Below, piece by piece: positions 44,839 to 56,123 of a stretch of DNA of 64,000 bases; within the stretch, counting starts at the first letter, position 1; each line of letters opens with the position of its first letter. Where the stretch lies: the NCBI GenBank assembly GCA_047967505.1, contig CM106538.1; one strand, written 5' to 3'. Below the pieces are notes generated by a model. It searched no databases and was not told the DNA's origin. It saw only the letters and a list, made by a program, of their open reading frames with translations. The DNA comes from Dipteris shenzhenensis (taxonomy: Eukaryota > Polypodiophyta > Polypodiopsida > Gleicheniales). Position numbers and translations under genes: made by a program.

Positions 44839-45322
44839 GAGTGGCTGCAATCTTGCAATCTGCCATATGAAACTTCTTCAAGAGACTGTCAACATACTTG
44901 AGTTGACACATGAATGTGCCATTTGAATCTCTCCAGAACTCAATTCCAAGACAATAGTGCATAAGTCCAAGATCTTTCATGTCGAACTCTATAGATAAGT
45001 CTTGTTTCAATTTTCTGATGAAGCTATCCTTGCTTCCTGTCACAATCAGATCATCTACGTACAAAAGTGCAATAGTAATTTCTTCCCCTTAAACTTTGTA
45101 GTAGAGAGTATGATCTGCATTGGATTTCATGTATCCTAGATCAGCAAAATACTTGTCAATTCTACTGTACCAACTTCTAGGTGCTTGTTTTAAGCTGTAG
45201 AGACTTTTCTTGAGATGGCAAACCTTATTCTCCTTTCCTGGTTCAACATAGCCTACTAGTTGTTGTATGTAGACTTCCTCGTCTAGGTCATCTGGGGCTC
45301 CAAATGGGGCCCCACAGCTCAA
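44839..45322 (-). pseudogene. Copia-4 reverse transcriptase fragment
   Basis: The minus strand gives LDEEVYIQQLVGYVEPGKEN, CHLKKSLYSLKQAPRSWYS, DHTLYYKV, a stop at 45,089, LYVDDLIVTG (catalytic YVDD near 45,050-45,063), DMKDLGLMHYCLGIEFW and LLKKFHMADCKIAA. It joins the RNase H part at 37,537 after the LINE is removed. The 5' half of the element (gag to the RT start) is absent: the frame stops at 45,320 in unrelated sequence. Confidence 0.88.
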
Positions 45323-45600
45323 GAGTGGGCTACCTCAAGAAATGCTCCGTCTACCCTTAGTGCGGTTAGTCATGGGATGCCTTCCCGCACTTGCATGTAG
45401 CCTAGTTGGCAGTGTGCCAACTCTATTTAAAGCCGTCCAGCCATCAGGCCACACATGGCCCCCATCTGGTGTCCAAACCAAGACCTACCGGATAACCGAG
45501 CTACTCAAATGCCTTCTCCTCATATGGGGGGCTTATAAGTAGAGTTAGCTGGTTCTCGAGTAATGACATGAGAGCAGAGCATTGATATCTAACACATGCA
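45323..45600. other. Unassigned GC-richer segment
   Basis: No frame is supported. TATA-like CTATTTAAAG (45,422) and GGGGCTTATAAGTAG (45,527) occur. It may be a piece of an unrecognised LTR, but there is no partner copy in the window. Confidence 0.35.
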
Positions 45601-46640
45601 TCATGCTTGGGTGTATAAAATAATGCCTCAATGGCCTTCGAGGAGTGCAAATGGGACCAAATGGCCATGATACTTTACACAACCCTTAAAATCACCTAAT
45701 TTAAGGCCTATCCAAATTATTATTCCCATTGTGTACCATTTTCATGGCCAATATGCCATATTTGTATGTTTGTGCCCATGCATCATGCATGGGCATACAA
45801 AGAAATGCCTCAACAATGCAAAGTCTTAAAATCACATAACTTAAAAATTGGGAGCCATGGCCATGATACTTTACACCAAACTTAAAATCAACTACTTTGA
45901 GGCTGGTGCAAAGCATCATGCCATCGGTTACCATTTGCATGGTCAAGTAGCCATACTTTCATGTTTTGGACCATGCATCATGCATGGATATACAGAAACA
46001 TGACTTGGTATTCTTATAAGAATGCAAAAGGGTCTTGATGGCCATGATAATTTTCATGGGAATTAAAAGGACATAATTTAAGACCCATGCAAAGTATCAT
46101 GCCCATCAGGTACCATTTGCATGGTCAAGAGTCCATATTGCCATGCTTTTGCCCATGCATCATGTATGGGCATCCAAAATAATGCCTCGGTGTCCTTCTA
46201 GGAATGCCAAAGGGACCCAATGTCTATGCTAAGTTTCATGGGACTTAAAATCACCTACTTTAAGGCTCATGAAAAGTATCATGACCATCGGATACCATTT
46301 GCATGGTCAAGAAGCAATATTTCCATGTTTTTTCCCATGCATCATACATGGATGTACAAAGAAATTCCTCGATGGTCTTGTAAGCATGCAAATTGGAACC
46401 AAAGGCCATGATAATTTGTAAAAGTCTTAAATAACTTAAGGCTTGTACAAATTATCATCTCCATCGCGAGTACCATTTGCATGGTTAAGAAGCCATATGT
46501 TTTGGCCCATGCATCACATGGGAGTGCAAAAAAATGCCTTGGTGGTCATAATGATATGTCATAATTGTATGCTATACAAATCAAACTCTATGAGAACATG
46601 GTACCCCCATGAGAGTTTCATGGTGTAACTTAACATTCTT
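45601..46640. repeat. Satellite array 2: ~180 bp monomers, diverged
   Basis: About five to six monomers with spacing near 176-196 bp, marked by CCATTTGCATGGTCAAG at about 45,930, 46,107, 46,287 and 46,465. Each has GGCCATGATACTTT and an AAAATCACCTACTTTAAGGC-type centre followed by TGCAAAGTATCATGCCCATC. This is the same dyad as in arrays 1 and 3, in an otherwise different sequence with a CCCATGCATCATGCATGGG palindrome. Confidence 0.8.
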
Positions 46641-47480
46641 TGGATCACAAAATTGACTATACAACGTCCTATCCATGAAACATTTCATCGACACTTTTAT
46701 GGACAAAAATATTGACTCTAGTAGAATTCCAGAGAGATTTTGAATAAAAATATAGATGGAATATAGAATTTTCAACAATAATAAAAAATAATATCTAGTT
46801 GTTCCATGTTTTGTTGTCATGTATGGATTATGCAATAACCTAGCTGTTGCTGTAAATATGAAGTGTAACCTTTGTAGATCTCTTCAAGCTCATCGAAATC
46901 CAAAGAAGAGAGTACTAAGAGAAAATATTTATCAATGAGCCTTGTGTGATTGTGCACAATGAAAAGCACAAATAAGGAGACTAGACACCATATCAATATC
47001 ACACATATAGAGACATGAACACTTCCAAGCTTTACCTGAGATAGAGCTGAACGAAGAGGTAGAAAACTTGTTTTGCCTTGTTTTTTAGTGAATAATTTGT
47101 CTTTTCATGTGACTTTGTTGAGTCAATTAACTTAATTATTTTCATGCAGGGAGATGAAATTGTTTCAGAAAGTGTGAGAGCACATGCATTGCAATCATTA
47201 TCAATGAGCCTTGTGTGATTGTGCACTATGCAAAGGACAAATAAGGAGACTAGACACCATATCAATATCACACATATAGAGACATGAACACTTCCAAGCT
47301 TTACCTGAGATAGAGATGAACGAAGAGGTAGAAAACTTGTTTTTCCTTGTGTTTTAGTGAATAATTTCTCTTTTCATGTGACTTTGTTGAGTCAATTAAC
47401 TTAATTATTTTCATGTAGGGAGATGAAATTGTTTCGGAAAGTGTGAGAGCACATACATTGCAATCATCCTCATGAGTCGA
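46641..47480. repeat. 268 bp direct tandem duplication
   Basis: 46,932-47,199 and 47,200-47,468 are near-identical (both start ATCAATGAGCCTTGTGTGAT). They lie immediately before the CACTA transposase relic and may be part of it. They contain no frame I recognise. 46,641-46,930 is AT-rich with nothing clear. Confidence 0.85.
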
Positions 47481-48730
47481 TGTTGACCCAAGGATACCAA
47501 ACACTCTTAAGAAAAGATTGAGAGCTAGAAGATCAACATAATAGCCACATTGAGGAGGAGGACGCACTAAATGAGGATGAAGTAATGCAAGACATGATAA
47601 ACACTTACTTTGATTCCCTCTCACCCCAAAGTGAAAGAGAAGAATATGTGGATGTGAATAGGGAGGATAGCATGAGTCCTAACATGGAGAAATTGCAACA
47701 TGAAGAAAGCACCATGTTGAATGAAGGGGCAAGAAAATCTTGTCTTATAGCCATTTTTCTAATCTTGAATTTACAAGCAACTTACGGATGGTTAGATACT
47801 AGCGTTTCATCCCTCTTTTAGTAAGATTTGTTACGTAGTCTAAAATATAGTTTCATGCATGTACTTCCAATTTGTTGCTTTGAATTCATTGAAAGGATAT
47901 ATGTCTTAGGTCACTACCTCCAAAAGGAAATACAATGCCCAACTCAAGAATGTGGATGCAAAGAAAATGTAGGCATCATTAGGAATGGATTACAAGTCAA
48001 TTCATGCATGTCCCAATGATTGCATTCTTTATGAAGAAGGAACATATGAGAACTCTATAACCTATTGACAATGTGGCACATCTCAATACCAACAAGACAC
48101 ACAAGGACAAAAGATTTTGGTAAAGGTAATATGACACATGATGATCTTAATGAGCATCGTGCACTTGTTTTATTGTGGATCATTATCTAGACTTATGGAT
48201 CAGCATTCTTGCAACTGCTCAATGAATGCAATATTAAGGATCCTATGGATGGAAAACCTTGGAGACATGTAGAGAAGAAATAGCCAGAGTTTGGGGCTTG
48301 AGCCTCATCATTTGTGTCTTGGGATGGCTATTGATGGTGTTGATCCTTTTGGACATCAGTCCACATCATGATCCACGTGGCCAATAATAGTGACACTATA
48401 CAATATTCCTCCTTAGATGACCATAAAGAAGGGGAATTCGACTTTGGAACTCATTGTACTGAGCAAGCACAAAGTGAGAAAAATGGATACATATCTTGCC
48501 CCTTCCGTGGATGAGCTATAATGGTTGTGTATCGAGCCCCTTTCATGGATGAGCTATAAAATTCCTAGAATGACATGTAGGTTTATGACATTTCAAAGCT
48601 TTTGGGTCAATGCCATTTTTGAGTAGAAGGCATTCTGTTGTGGACCATGCATGATTATCCTAGATTGCATGATTGCTCACGTACAAAATTTCTATTCCTT
48701 CTGATTCTCTTGTGCCACTGTGTTCTTGTT
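47481..48730 (+). pseudogene. CACTA (En/Spm) TNP2-type transposase relic
   Basis: Pieces appear in collinear order but different frames: DMINTYFDS (47,590), LNLQATYGWLDTSVSSLF (about 47,765-47,818), the YKSIHACPNDCILYEE block (about 47,990-48,040), LGMAIDGVDPFGHQST (48,318-48,365), TWPIIVTLYNIPP (48,376-48,414), the DTYLAPSVDEL block (about 48,485-48,520) and LRAAILWTMHDYP (about 48,615-48,655). These are hallmark TNP2 stretches. Many stops and shifts; no CACTA ends are found for this copy. Confidence 0.82.
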
Positions 48731-49880
48731 TCCCTTGTACATGATGTATATTGTGTCCTTGCATTTTAAAAGGTCTCCAAGTGTCTTGATTGTATGTCCA
48801 AATTGTGAATATAGTTTGTACACTCGATAATTAAAAGATATTTCAAAGATGGTATATGAGCAGCACATGTGGTTTCTTCCTATGGACTATCCATATTATG
48901 TGGATCCCTATTTTGGCGAGCCATATTTAGATCCTATTCCTCTAGTCGTGAAATCCAAAGATTATGATCCTAAAGTCCAAACACCTCCAGTTGGCATGCA
49001 ATGTATCTTTAATAGGAATACAATTACAAAGTTACAGTCATACTTGTGATTATAGTTGCATTCACATAGTCTCTATATTTGCAAATGTGAGTATAATTAT
49101 AAGCAATGAGTGGTTATCTCTTGCATTGTTGGTTTGCTTAAGTGCCATGAATTTTTTATGTATGCATTAAATAAACGTTTGTAATGTTTCAAGTTCATGA
49201 ATGGTGCCCAATAATTGCTTGTTGTTTTCCACCATAGTAATGGACCACCCAAATGCCCAATAGTTTGAACCTCGCCCCTCTCCCCCATGTGGCCACCATA
49301 TCGCATGTGCACTACTACCATCAGATCTTATTTTGATGCTTTTCTTTGACACTTATTACTTATCTTTTTAGTGGAGAAGCCTTCTATCGATATTAGAGAT
49401 AAAAATATATAGCATTCGTATTCCTAAAATATTAGCACCAATATTAGCATCAATAATAGCAATTTCTATTGAGAATAGAGTTGATATTAGCATTAATATT
49501 TATATTAAAATGTCTCTAGAATAAAACACAACGTTTAAAACCTGTTGAAAAAAGCGTTGATATTCTAACAAGCTAGAATCTAGAATGTGTGGTGTTCCAC
49601 CCTTTGTGAATCACGTAGAAATTAAATCCAATTCAAAGTTTTTTACAACTAAAGTCAATGTTGTTCTGTGTAAAGAGAATACGATTGTTGGTTTATCAAT
49701 TAACATTTAAAGCAATGACAAACATTTTCAAAACTATTAAATTGTAATTGAGGCATCGTGACTAGAATATTCATCGTGGGATCTGTCATTCCCTCAATCA
49801 TCTGTGGCCAAGTCTCGCACATGTTCAGCATGTAGATTGAGGTCTCCAAAGTCAATATCTAAGAGCCCCTATGAGATGTG
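48731..49880. other. Unassigned AT-rich intergenic stretch
   Basis: A 66-codon plus-strand frame at 48,849-49,049 (MVYEQHMWFLPMDYPYYVDP) matches nothing I know and may be chance or further CACTA debris. 49,380-49,560 has repeated ATATTAGCA words. No gene is supported. Confidence 0.45.
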
Positions 49881-50699
49881 TGAAAATTATCATACCCATC
49901 ATACAAAGACACGTGCGATAGGACCACACAGATGCATATTTTTTTATCTCAAGGTATGAGACTTAGTTTCAAACAAGAAAATATGCATGCTTGACAATGT
50001 GAATGATATCAGATGGTCATCATACTTTAAGAGGCATGTGCAAAGTATTGTACACATCTGACAAAGGCACATGCATTAGGAACATGCCAATGCAAATTCT
50101 TTGATACTCACATATGAGACATGGTGAAAAATAAGAAATTATGCATACCCAATGATATAAATGGTATTCAATGGACATGATATTAAGCACGAGTCTTAAA
50201 AAAAATAAGATTAAGGTGTGTGCAAAGTATCGTACCCATTGGACAAAGCCACACACGATGAGAGCAAGAAAATGCATATTTTTGGATACTCAGGTGTGAG
50301 ACACGGTGGAAAATAAGAAAATATGCGTGCCCAACAATGCAAAAAGTGTTTGATGGGCATGATGCTTTGCATAAGACTTACACTCAATAAGAGTAAGGCT
50401 TGTACATGCTATCCTACCCATTTGACAAAGGCACATGTGATAGGAGCACACCAATGCATATTTTTTGATACTCATGTATGACATGTGGAAAACACAAAAA
50501 TATGCATGTCCAACCATGCAAATGATATCATATGGGCATGGTAATTTGAATAAGGTTAAGGTGTGTGCATGGTATTTCACACATGGACAAAGGAACTTGC
50601 AATAAGACTGCACCCATGGGTATTTCTTGATACACACATATGAGATGCAGTGAAAAATAAGAAAACATGCATACCTAATGATGAGGATGGTGTCGTATG
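49881..50699. repeat. Satellite array 3a: ~180 bp monomers
   Basis: About four to five monomers; GTGCAAAGTAT-type cores at about 50,038, 50,220, 50,402 and 50,566 (165-183 bp apart). It shares with 3b the words AAAATAAGAAAATATGCATG and GATACTCA. It ends abruptly where a gypsy fragment begins. Confidence 0.82.
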
Positions 50700-50714
50700 G
50701 ACATGGAAGCCTTT

Positions 50715-50990
50715 GCTTCGCACCTTCCACCTTCCACTAACTTGTTCACACACTAGTTGAGAATCTCCTTGCACCTCCAATTGCTTGGCATGATGTTCTT
50801 GTGCCTTTTGTAGCCCAAAAATGAGCGCCGAGTACTCAGCTTGATTGCAAGTACTTGCGGGCGAAGACTTGCTGTAACAAAACTCCTCACCACCCGGTGA
50901 AGTGAGCTTCACACCCACGCCAGCCGCCTTGGTCAAAGGTTTGTAAGCTCCATCAAATTGAAGAATCCAAGATGTCATCACACCAAGACT
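50715..50990 (-). pseudogene. Plant-type RNase H domain of the gypsy fragment
   Basis: The minus strand shows SWILQFDGAYKPLTKAAGVG, CNQAEYSALIFGLQKAQEHH, LEVQGDSQLVCEQVSGRWKV: the Asp, Glu and Asp-containing elements of the RNase HI fold, the same class as 48-530. It ends at the satellite junction (about 50,700) before the last catalytic element. Confidence 0.8.
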
Positions 50991-51004
50991 AGAATTCGGA
51001 CATC

Positions 51005-51612
51005 CCAAGTTTCTCGGTAGTCCAAGATAGGTAGGAGGAGAGGGTGGGGAGAATTCAACACTTGAGCCAAACGTTCAGCACCAAATAAACTTGCAATTCT
51101 TTGTTGATAGTTTATCTTAAGCCCAAAAAGAATTACAATTTGAAGCTCGAAATGAGGCACAAAAGGCTGATTAGGTACAAATGGATTCCTTGGTCGAAAC
51201 ATTACCAACCATAGCCAAGGCCTAGAAACCTTTGTAATGAGATTGTGAAATAACCATTCAGGACGAGCTTTTCCACAGGAATCAACAAGCAGATGCGCCA
51301 AATCTCCCCCCAAGCTTGGGGAACATCCCACCCTTCGAAGAAGGAAACTGTTTTGATTACCTCTGAAGCAGCAAGTAGTTCGATCACCGCACAATGAGTA
51401 GAAGTAAAGTCAAAATCCTCCCAGCGTATCAGTAGTTCGTCACCCTGAATCATCCACGGTGTGTCATTCCACCCGTCATCACCATCAATAATGCACTGGA
51501 CAATCAGCCGTTGAAGGTCGACATGAAGATCAAGGAATACATCTCGTGCATTGGTAGCCGTAAGGTGCGGAGGAACAGGCACCAATTCCTTAAACGCGTC
51601 GAGAAGTGACAT
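51005..51612 (-). pseudogene. Unknown ORF of the gypsy fragment
   Basis: Two overlapping minus-strand frames. The first (51,612-51,202, MSLLDAFKELVPVPPHLTAT) includes DGDDGWNDTPWMIQGDELLI and WEDFDFTSTHCAVIELLAAS. The second (to about 51,000) includes MFRPRNPFVPNQPFVPHFEL and LFGAERLAQVLNSPHPLLLP with DYRETWDVRILVLV. The last part resembles segments at 15,500-15,730 and 18,640-18,790 in the Ty3 copies, which suggests a shared gypsy-encoded peptide. No named family is recognised. Confidence 0.5.
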
Positions 51613-51816
51613 AAATGTCCACCCTTCTCGTGAGGCGTGCGTCCGTGAAGTGGGCTTGGAGAAGTTCTGAATTGGCGATCTAGCAAGAGAAGTGGATAGA
51701 GAACATAAAATGAAATATTTTTGCTTTTTACAACAAGAGCAAACTCCTTATGGTTAGAGAGTTACAGCTCCCGCAATTTCAATATATGAACAAAAATCAT
51801 GACATTTTTACCACTT

Positions 51817-51895
51817 CCAACTTGTTGGCCCAATGATAAGACTTTCTTTTGTGAAGGGGAGGTCTTGGGTTCCAATCCTACTCTTTAATAAAAAG
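51817..51895 (+). mobile_element. Possible tRNA-derived SINE head
   Basis: TTGGCCCAATGATAAGA (about 51,829) resembles a Pol III A box and GGTTCCAATCC (about 51,869) a B box, about 40 bp apart, followed by a GA-rich tail. The sequence does not fold into a full tRNA by eye. The second half of the SINE is not identifiable. Confidence 0.4.
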
Positions 51896-52120
51896 AGAGG
51901 AGAGGAGAGGAGAAGGAGAAGAGAAAGAGAAGAAGAAGAAGAGAAGAGATAGGGGGGCGCGGGATCTGCTGTTACTCTTTTGCAGGGGCTTAGGAAATAG
52001 TCCGCGACCAGAGCAGTCGAGAGAACTGTCGCATAGAAAACTGACCACAACTAGAAGTCGCGGCAGTCCAGAGAACTGTCCGCAACCAGAAATCGCAGCA
52101 GTCCAGAGAACTGAAGCGCA
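51896..52120. repeat. GA microsatellite and three-copy ~45 bp minisatellite
   Basis: AGAGGAGAGGAGAAG tract to 51,955. Then GCAGTCGAGAGAACTGTC (52,013), GCAGTCCAGAGAACTGTC (52,064) and GCAGTCCAGAGAACTGAA (52,097), each preceded by AACCAGA-type words. Inside the gypsy leader. Confidence 0.75.
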
Positions 52121-53241
52121 GGAACGAAGCGAATGCACGTGCAGTAGCTTAGAAAGAGCACAGATGGTATAGTTTTGTTGATGTAACCCGTACGAATAGA
52201 AGATTCACCACCAGCCATGGAGATTCGTATCCCAGCAGCCACACCAAAACTTTTAGCCGGAAAAGAAACCGAGACCAAAGGCTAGAGACTAAGTATGGCG
52301 ACGCTCAAAGGCCATAGAGAAAAGGAGATTACGAGGGCGAAGGGATGTCATAGGGGTGAATAAGGAATTAGAAGTGGAGGGAAGGAAAAGGGAGACTATG
52401 ACACAAGGGGAAAGGGAGAGTGGGAAGAGAAGCAAGTACATGATAGGAAGAGGAATGTTGAGATGTAGACATCAAGGGAAGTGAACCATACTTTATTGGA
52501 AAGGAGGGATGAGAGGGAAATATCAAAATACTAGCTAGGTGGCTTTACAAGAATGAGCGTGTCCCATCAAGGAATTGCCCCTTCCTTTTATAGCCAAAAG
52601 AGGGGGTCTCTCCACATTAATGTATCCTCCCACATGCATGGCATGTGTGGAAAAGTCTCCCATGTGGGCTAGGTGGGTACGCACTCTCAATTGTATGCAA
52701 CAACCCTTTGCCTCAATTTTCCACATAAATCAAGCCCCATATCTCAAGTCTTTGATACTCCCTTGGTCTCTTTCCAATTTTATAATAGGTTCAAACCTCT
52801 AGGAGGACAAGTGGAGGGTTGGCACAAGGAATCTTGCCACCTCATCCTACTTTCCCCATTATTTAACTAGCTCTCTTTGTCCTTCTATACCTCCCCCACA
52901 TGGGCCTATCCCATATGGAGGGAATAACTCAATATAATAGCCATCTCCACCCATTTTATATTGCTTCTCACATGGACTTTGAGCCATATCTCAATTATTG
53001 CATCCTAGGTGGAGGGGTGGCACATGGAGGAGCCATGCCACCTTGCATTTTATAATATTACTATTATGGATTATGTACAACACACCTTATAGGTCCTCTT
53101 ACATGGAAGGGTGGCACATGGTCATGCCTTGCCACCTCAACCTTGGGACCTATGCACACCATATTTGATTATACTATTGCCACACATACAAACACACATA
53201 CATATTAATGCCTTTTTCCTTAGACAATTTTATCCATAACA
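52121..53241 (-). repeat. LTR-like block of the gypsy fragment
   Basis: The minus strand starts TGTTATGG at 53,241 where satellite 3 stops. It has repeated CACATGG/CCACCT words in the U3-like part, a TATA at 52,583-52,594 and a leader-like remainder to about 52,150. It is similar in composition and layout to 16,451-17,477 but not obviously the same sequence. Confidence 0.5.
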
Positions 53242-56123
53242 ATACCCAGGTATGAGCCGTGGTGGAAAAATTAAAAATATGTATGTCAAACAATGCGAAT
53301 GGTATAGAATGGGCATGATACTTTTCATGGGATTTAAAGTGAATAATATTAAATTGTTTGCAAAGTATCATATCCATCAAACAAAGGCACATGCAATGGG
53401 AGCTAGAAATGTGTATTTTTTGATACTCAGGTATGAGATGCAGTGGAAAGCAAAACAATAAGCATGCCAAGGATGCAAATGGTGGCCGATGGATATGATA
53501 CTTTGCACAAGAATTAAATCAGATAATATTAAGGCATTTGAAAAGTATCATACCCATACAACAAAGACAACAAAGAAAATAAAGAAAGACATACAACAAA
53601 GACAACAAGAGCATGATGATGCATATTTTTGATACTCTTGTACAAGCGACATAGTGGAAAAAAAGAAAATATGCATGCGCAATTATGTAAATGGTAACCT
53701 ATGGGTACAATACTTTGCATGAGTATTATAGTAAATAACTTTAAGTCATGATGCTAAGTATTGTACCCATACAACAAAGCTACATGCGATAGGACCACAC
53801 CGGTGGGTATTTTTGGATAGTCATGTATGAGACGTGGTGGAAAACAACAAAATATGCATGCCCAATGTTGGAAGTGGTTTTTGATGGACATGAAAATTTT
53901 CACCGTACTTAAATTGAATATTATTAAGGCATGTGCAAAGTATTATATGATGGGGCAAGCAAATGCATATTTTTTGATTACTCAAGTATGAGATGAGATG
54001 GAAAATAAGAAAATAAGCATGCACCAATGATGCAAAGGGTGTTTCATGGTTTATCACTTTACACATGACTTAAATTTAATAAGATTAAGATGTGTGCAAA
54101 GAATTTTATGCATCTGACAAAGTAGCGTGCAACAGGAGCACACCGATGCATATTTTCCTCATACTTAGATCTGAGACGAGGTGGAAAATAAGAAAATATG
54201 CATGCCCAACAATGTGAATGGTGTATCATAGACATAGACATGGTAATGCAAATGACCCTTAAAGTAAATAGAATTAAGGCATATGAAAGTAGGTGTGTAT
54301 TTTCTGATACTCAAGTATGAGATGTGGCATAAAATAGGAAAATATGCATGCCCAACGATGCAAATGGTTCCCTATGGGTATGATACTTTGCAAAATAACT
54401 CAAGTGACTGATATTAAGGCATGTGCAAATTTTTTTACCCATCCAAAAAATGCACATATGATAGGATCATGCCGATGTATATTTTTTCAATACTCATGAT
54501 GCAAATGGTGCCCTATGGGTATGATACTTTGCAAAATAACTCAAGTAATCGATATTAAGGCATGTGCAAATTTTTTTACCCATCCAAAACATGCACATAT
54601 GATAGGATCATGCCGATTTATTTTTTTTGATACTCATATATGAGGTGTGGTGAAAAACAAGAAGTGTGCAAAGTGTCATACCCATCATACAATGGCACAT
54701 GTGATACAAGCATGACGATGCACATTTTTTGCTACTCATGAAGGAAACATGGTGGAAACTAAGAAGATATTCATTCCCAATGATGCAAACCATATATTAT
54801 GGAAATTATAGTCTTCATGGGCATTAAATTGGATAATATTAAGTCATGTGCAAAGTACCATACCTATTCGACAAAGGCACATGCAATAGGATCATGATGA
54901 TGTGTATTTTGTCACACTCATGTATAAGACACAATGGAAAATAAGAAAATATGCATGCCCAACATGCAAATGGTATATGATGGGTATGATAGTTTGAACA
55001 AGAATTAAATAATATAGAGTAAGATGTGTGCAAAGTATTGTACCCATTCGCCAAAGGCACAAGCAATAGGACCATGATGGGTGTATTTTTTGATACTCAA
55101 GAATGAGACATGGTGGAAAACATGAAAATATGCATGCCCAGTTATGGAAATGATGTCCAACAAACATGATACACTGCACCGGATTCGAAGTGAATAAGAT
55201 TACTTCATGGTCAAAGTATTATACCCAGCCGTGACAAAGGCACATGCAATGGGAGTAAGCGGATGCATATTTTTTATACTACACTTCAGGCATGAGAGAC
55301 ACAGTGAAAAACAAGAACATAAGCATGTGCGATGATGAAAATGGTGTCTAATGAGCATGATACTTTGCATGGGCCTTAAAGTGAATAAGGTTAAGTAATG
55401 TGAAAAAATATCATACCCATCCAAAAAAGGCACATGCAATAGGAGCATGCCGATGCATATTTTTTTATACATAGGTATGAGACACAGTAGGAAACATGAA
55501 AATATGCATGTCCAATGGTGCAAACGGTATGATACTTTGCATGGGACTTAAAATTAATAATATTAAGGTGTTTATAAAGACTTGTACCCATTCAAATACT
55601 GCAAATGTGATAAGACTACACCGATTGATATTTTATGATACTTAGGTATGAGATGTAGTGGTGGAAAATAATAAAATATGCACGTTCAACTATGCGAATG
55701 ACATAAGATGGGCATGACACTTTGCATAGGCCTTAAAGTGATAAATATTAAGTGGTGTGCAAATTATTGTCTACATCTACAAGAGAAACATGCAATAGCT
55801 AAATGCCAATTTTTGATACTAACGAATGAAACGCGGTGGGGAAAAAGAAAATATGTATGTCCAACAATGAAAATGATATAGGATGGGCATGAAACTTTGT
55901 ACAATCATCAAAGTGAATAATATTAAGGAGTGTAGGAATTATAGTACCCATCGGAAAAACACACATATAATGGGAGTAAGAAATTGCGTATATTTGATAC
56001 TCAAGTATGAAATAGAAAATGTGTATAGTTTGATACTCAAGAATGAGATATGGTGGAAAAAATAGAAAATAAGCATGCCCAACAATGCATACAATGTTTG
56101 ATGGGTATAATACATCGCACAAG
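53242..56123. repeat. Satellite array 3b: ~165-215 bp monomers, diverged
   Basis: About 16 monomers. Each has a near-perfect dyad, best seen at 53,310-53,380, 53,485-53,560 and 55,340-55,430: GATGGGCATGATACTTTGCA, then a CTTAAA...TTAAGG centre, then TGCAAAGTATCATACCCATC. Local higher copies occur (54,336-54,470 repeated at 54,497-54,620). It ends where a CACTA terminus begins at 56,124. Frames here are satellite artefacts. Confidence 0.85.

Larger units (their letters stand above)
50700..53241 (-). mobile_element. Gypsy fragment (LTR, leader, unknown ORF, RNase H) inserted in satellite 3
   Basis: Satellite 3 lies on both sides. On the minus strand the segment begins TGTTATGG at 53,241, has a TATA (GGCTATAAAAGG, 52,583-52,594), a leader, an ORF region (51,612-51,005) and a plant-type RNase H domain (50,990-50,715), where it stops. 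Gag, protease and RT are absent between leader and RNase H, so it is internally deleted or a non-autonomous derivative. No clean target duplication is visible because the left end is truncated. Confidence 0.65.

Noticed and set aside
44074-44926. Long frames on both strands in the LINE 5' region (111-258 codons)
   Set aside because: GC-rich tandem repeats rarely contain stops. The products are simple Pro/Ala/Arg or Gly/Arg repeats.
48849-49049. 66-codon frame MVYEQHMWFLPMDYPYYVDP
   Set aside because: Short, isolated, no motif and no homologous copy in the window. Kept only as an unassigned stretch.
51829-51885. A functional tRNA gene
   Set aside because: Box-like motifs are present but no acceptor, D, anticodon and T stems pair convincingly by eye. 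SINE head is the better reading.
50700-53241. Exact target duplication for the gypsy fragment
   Set aside because: The left flank joins mid-RNase H, so that end is truncated. No matching 5 bp repeat could be identified.
53242-56123. Frames with repeated FPPCLI/CLFLIFH-like hydrophobic words (minus strand)
   Set aside because: They repeat with the satellite 3 monomer and are shifted copies of one another, not membrane proteins.
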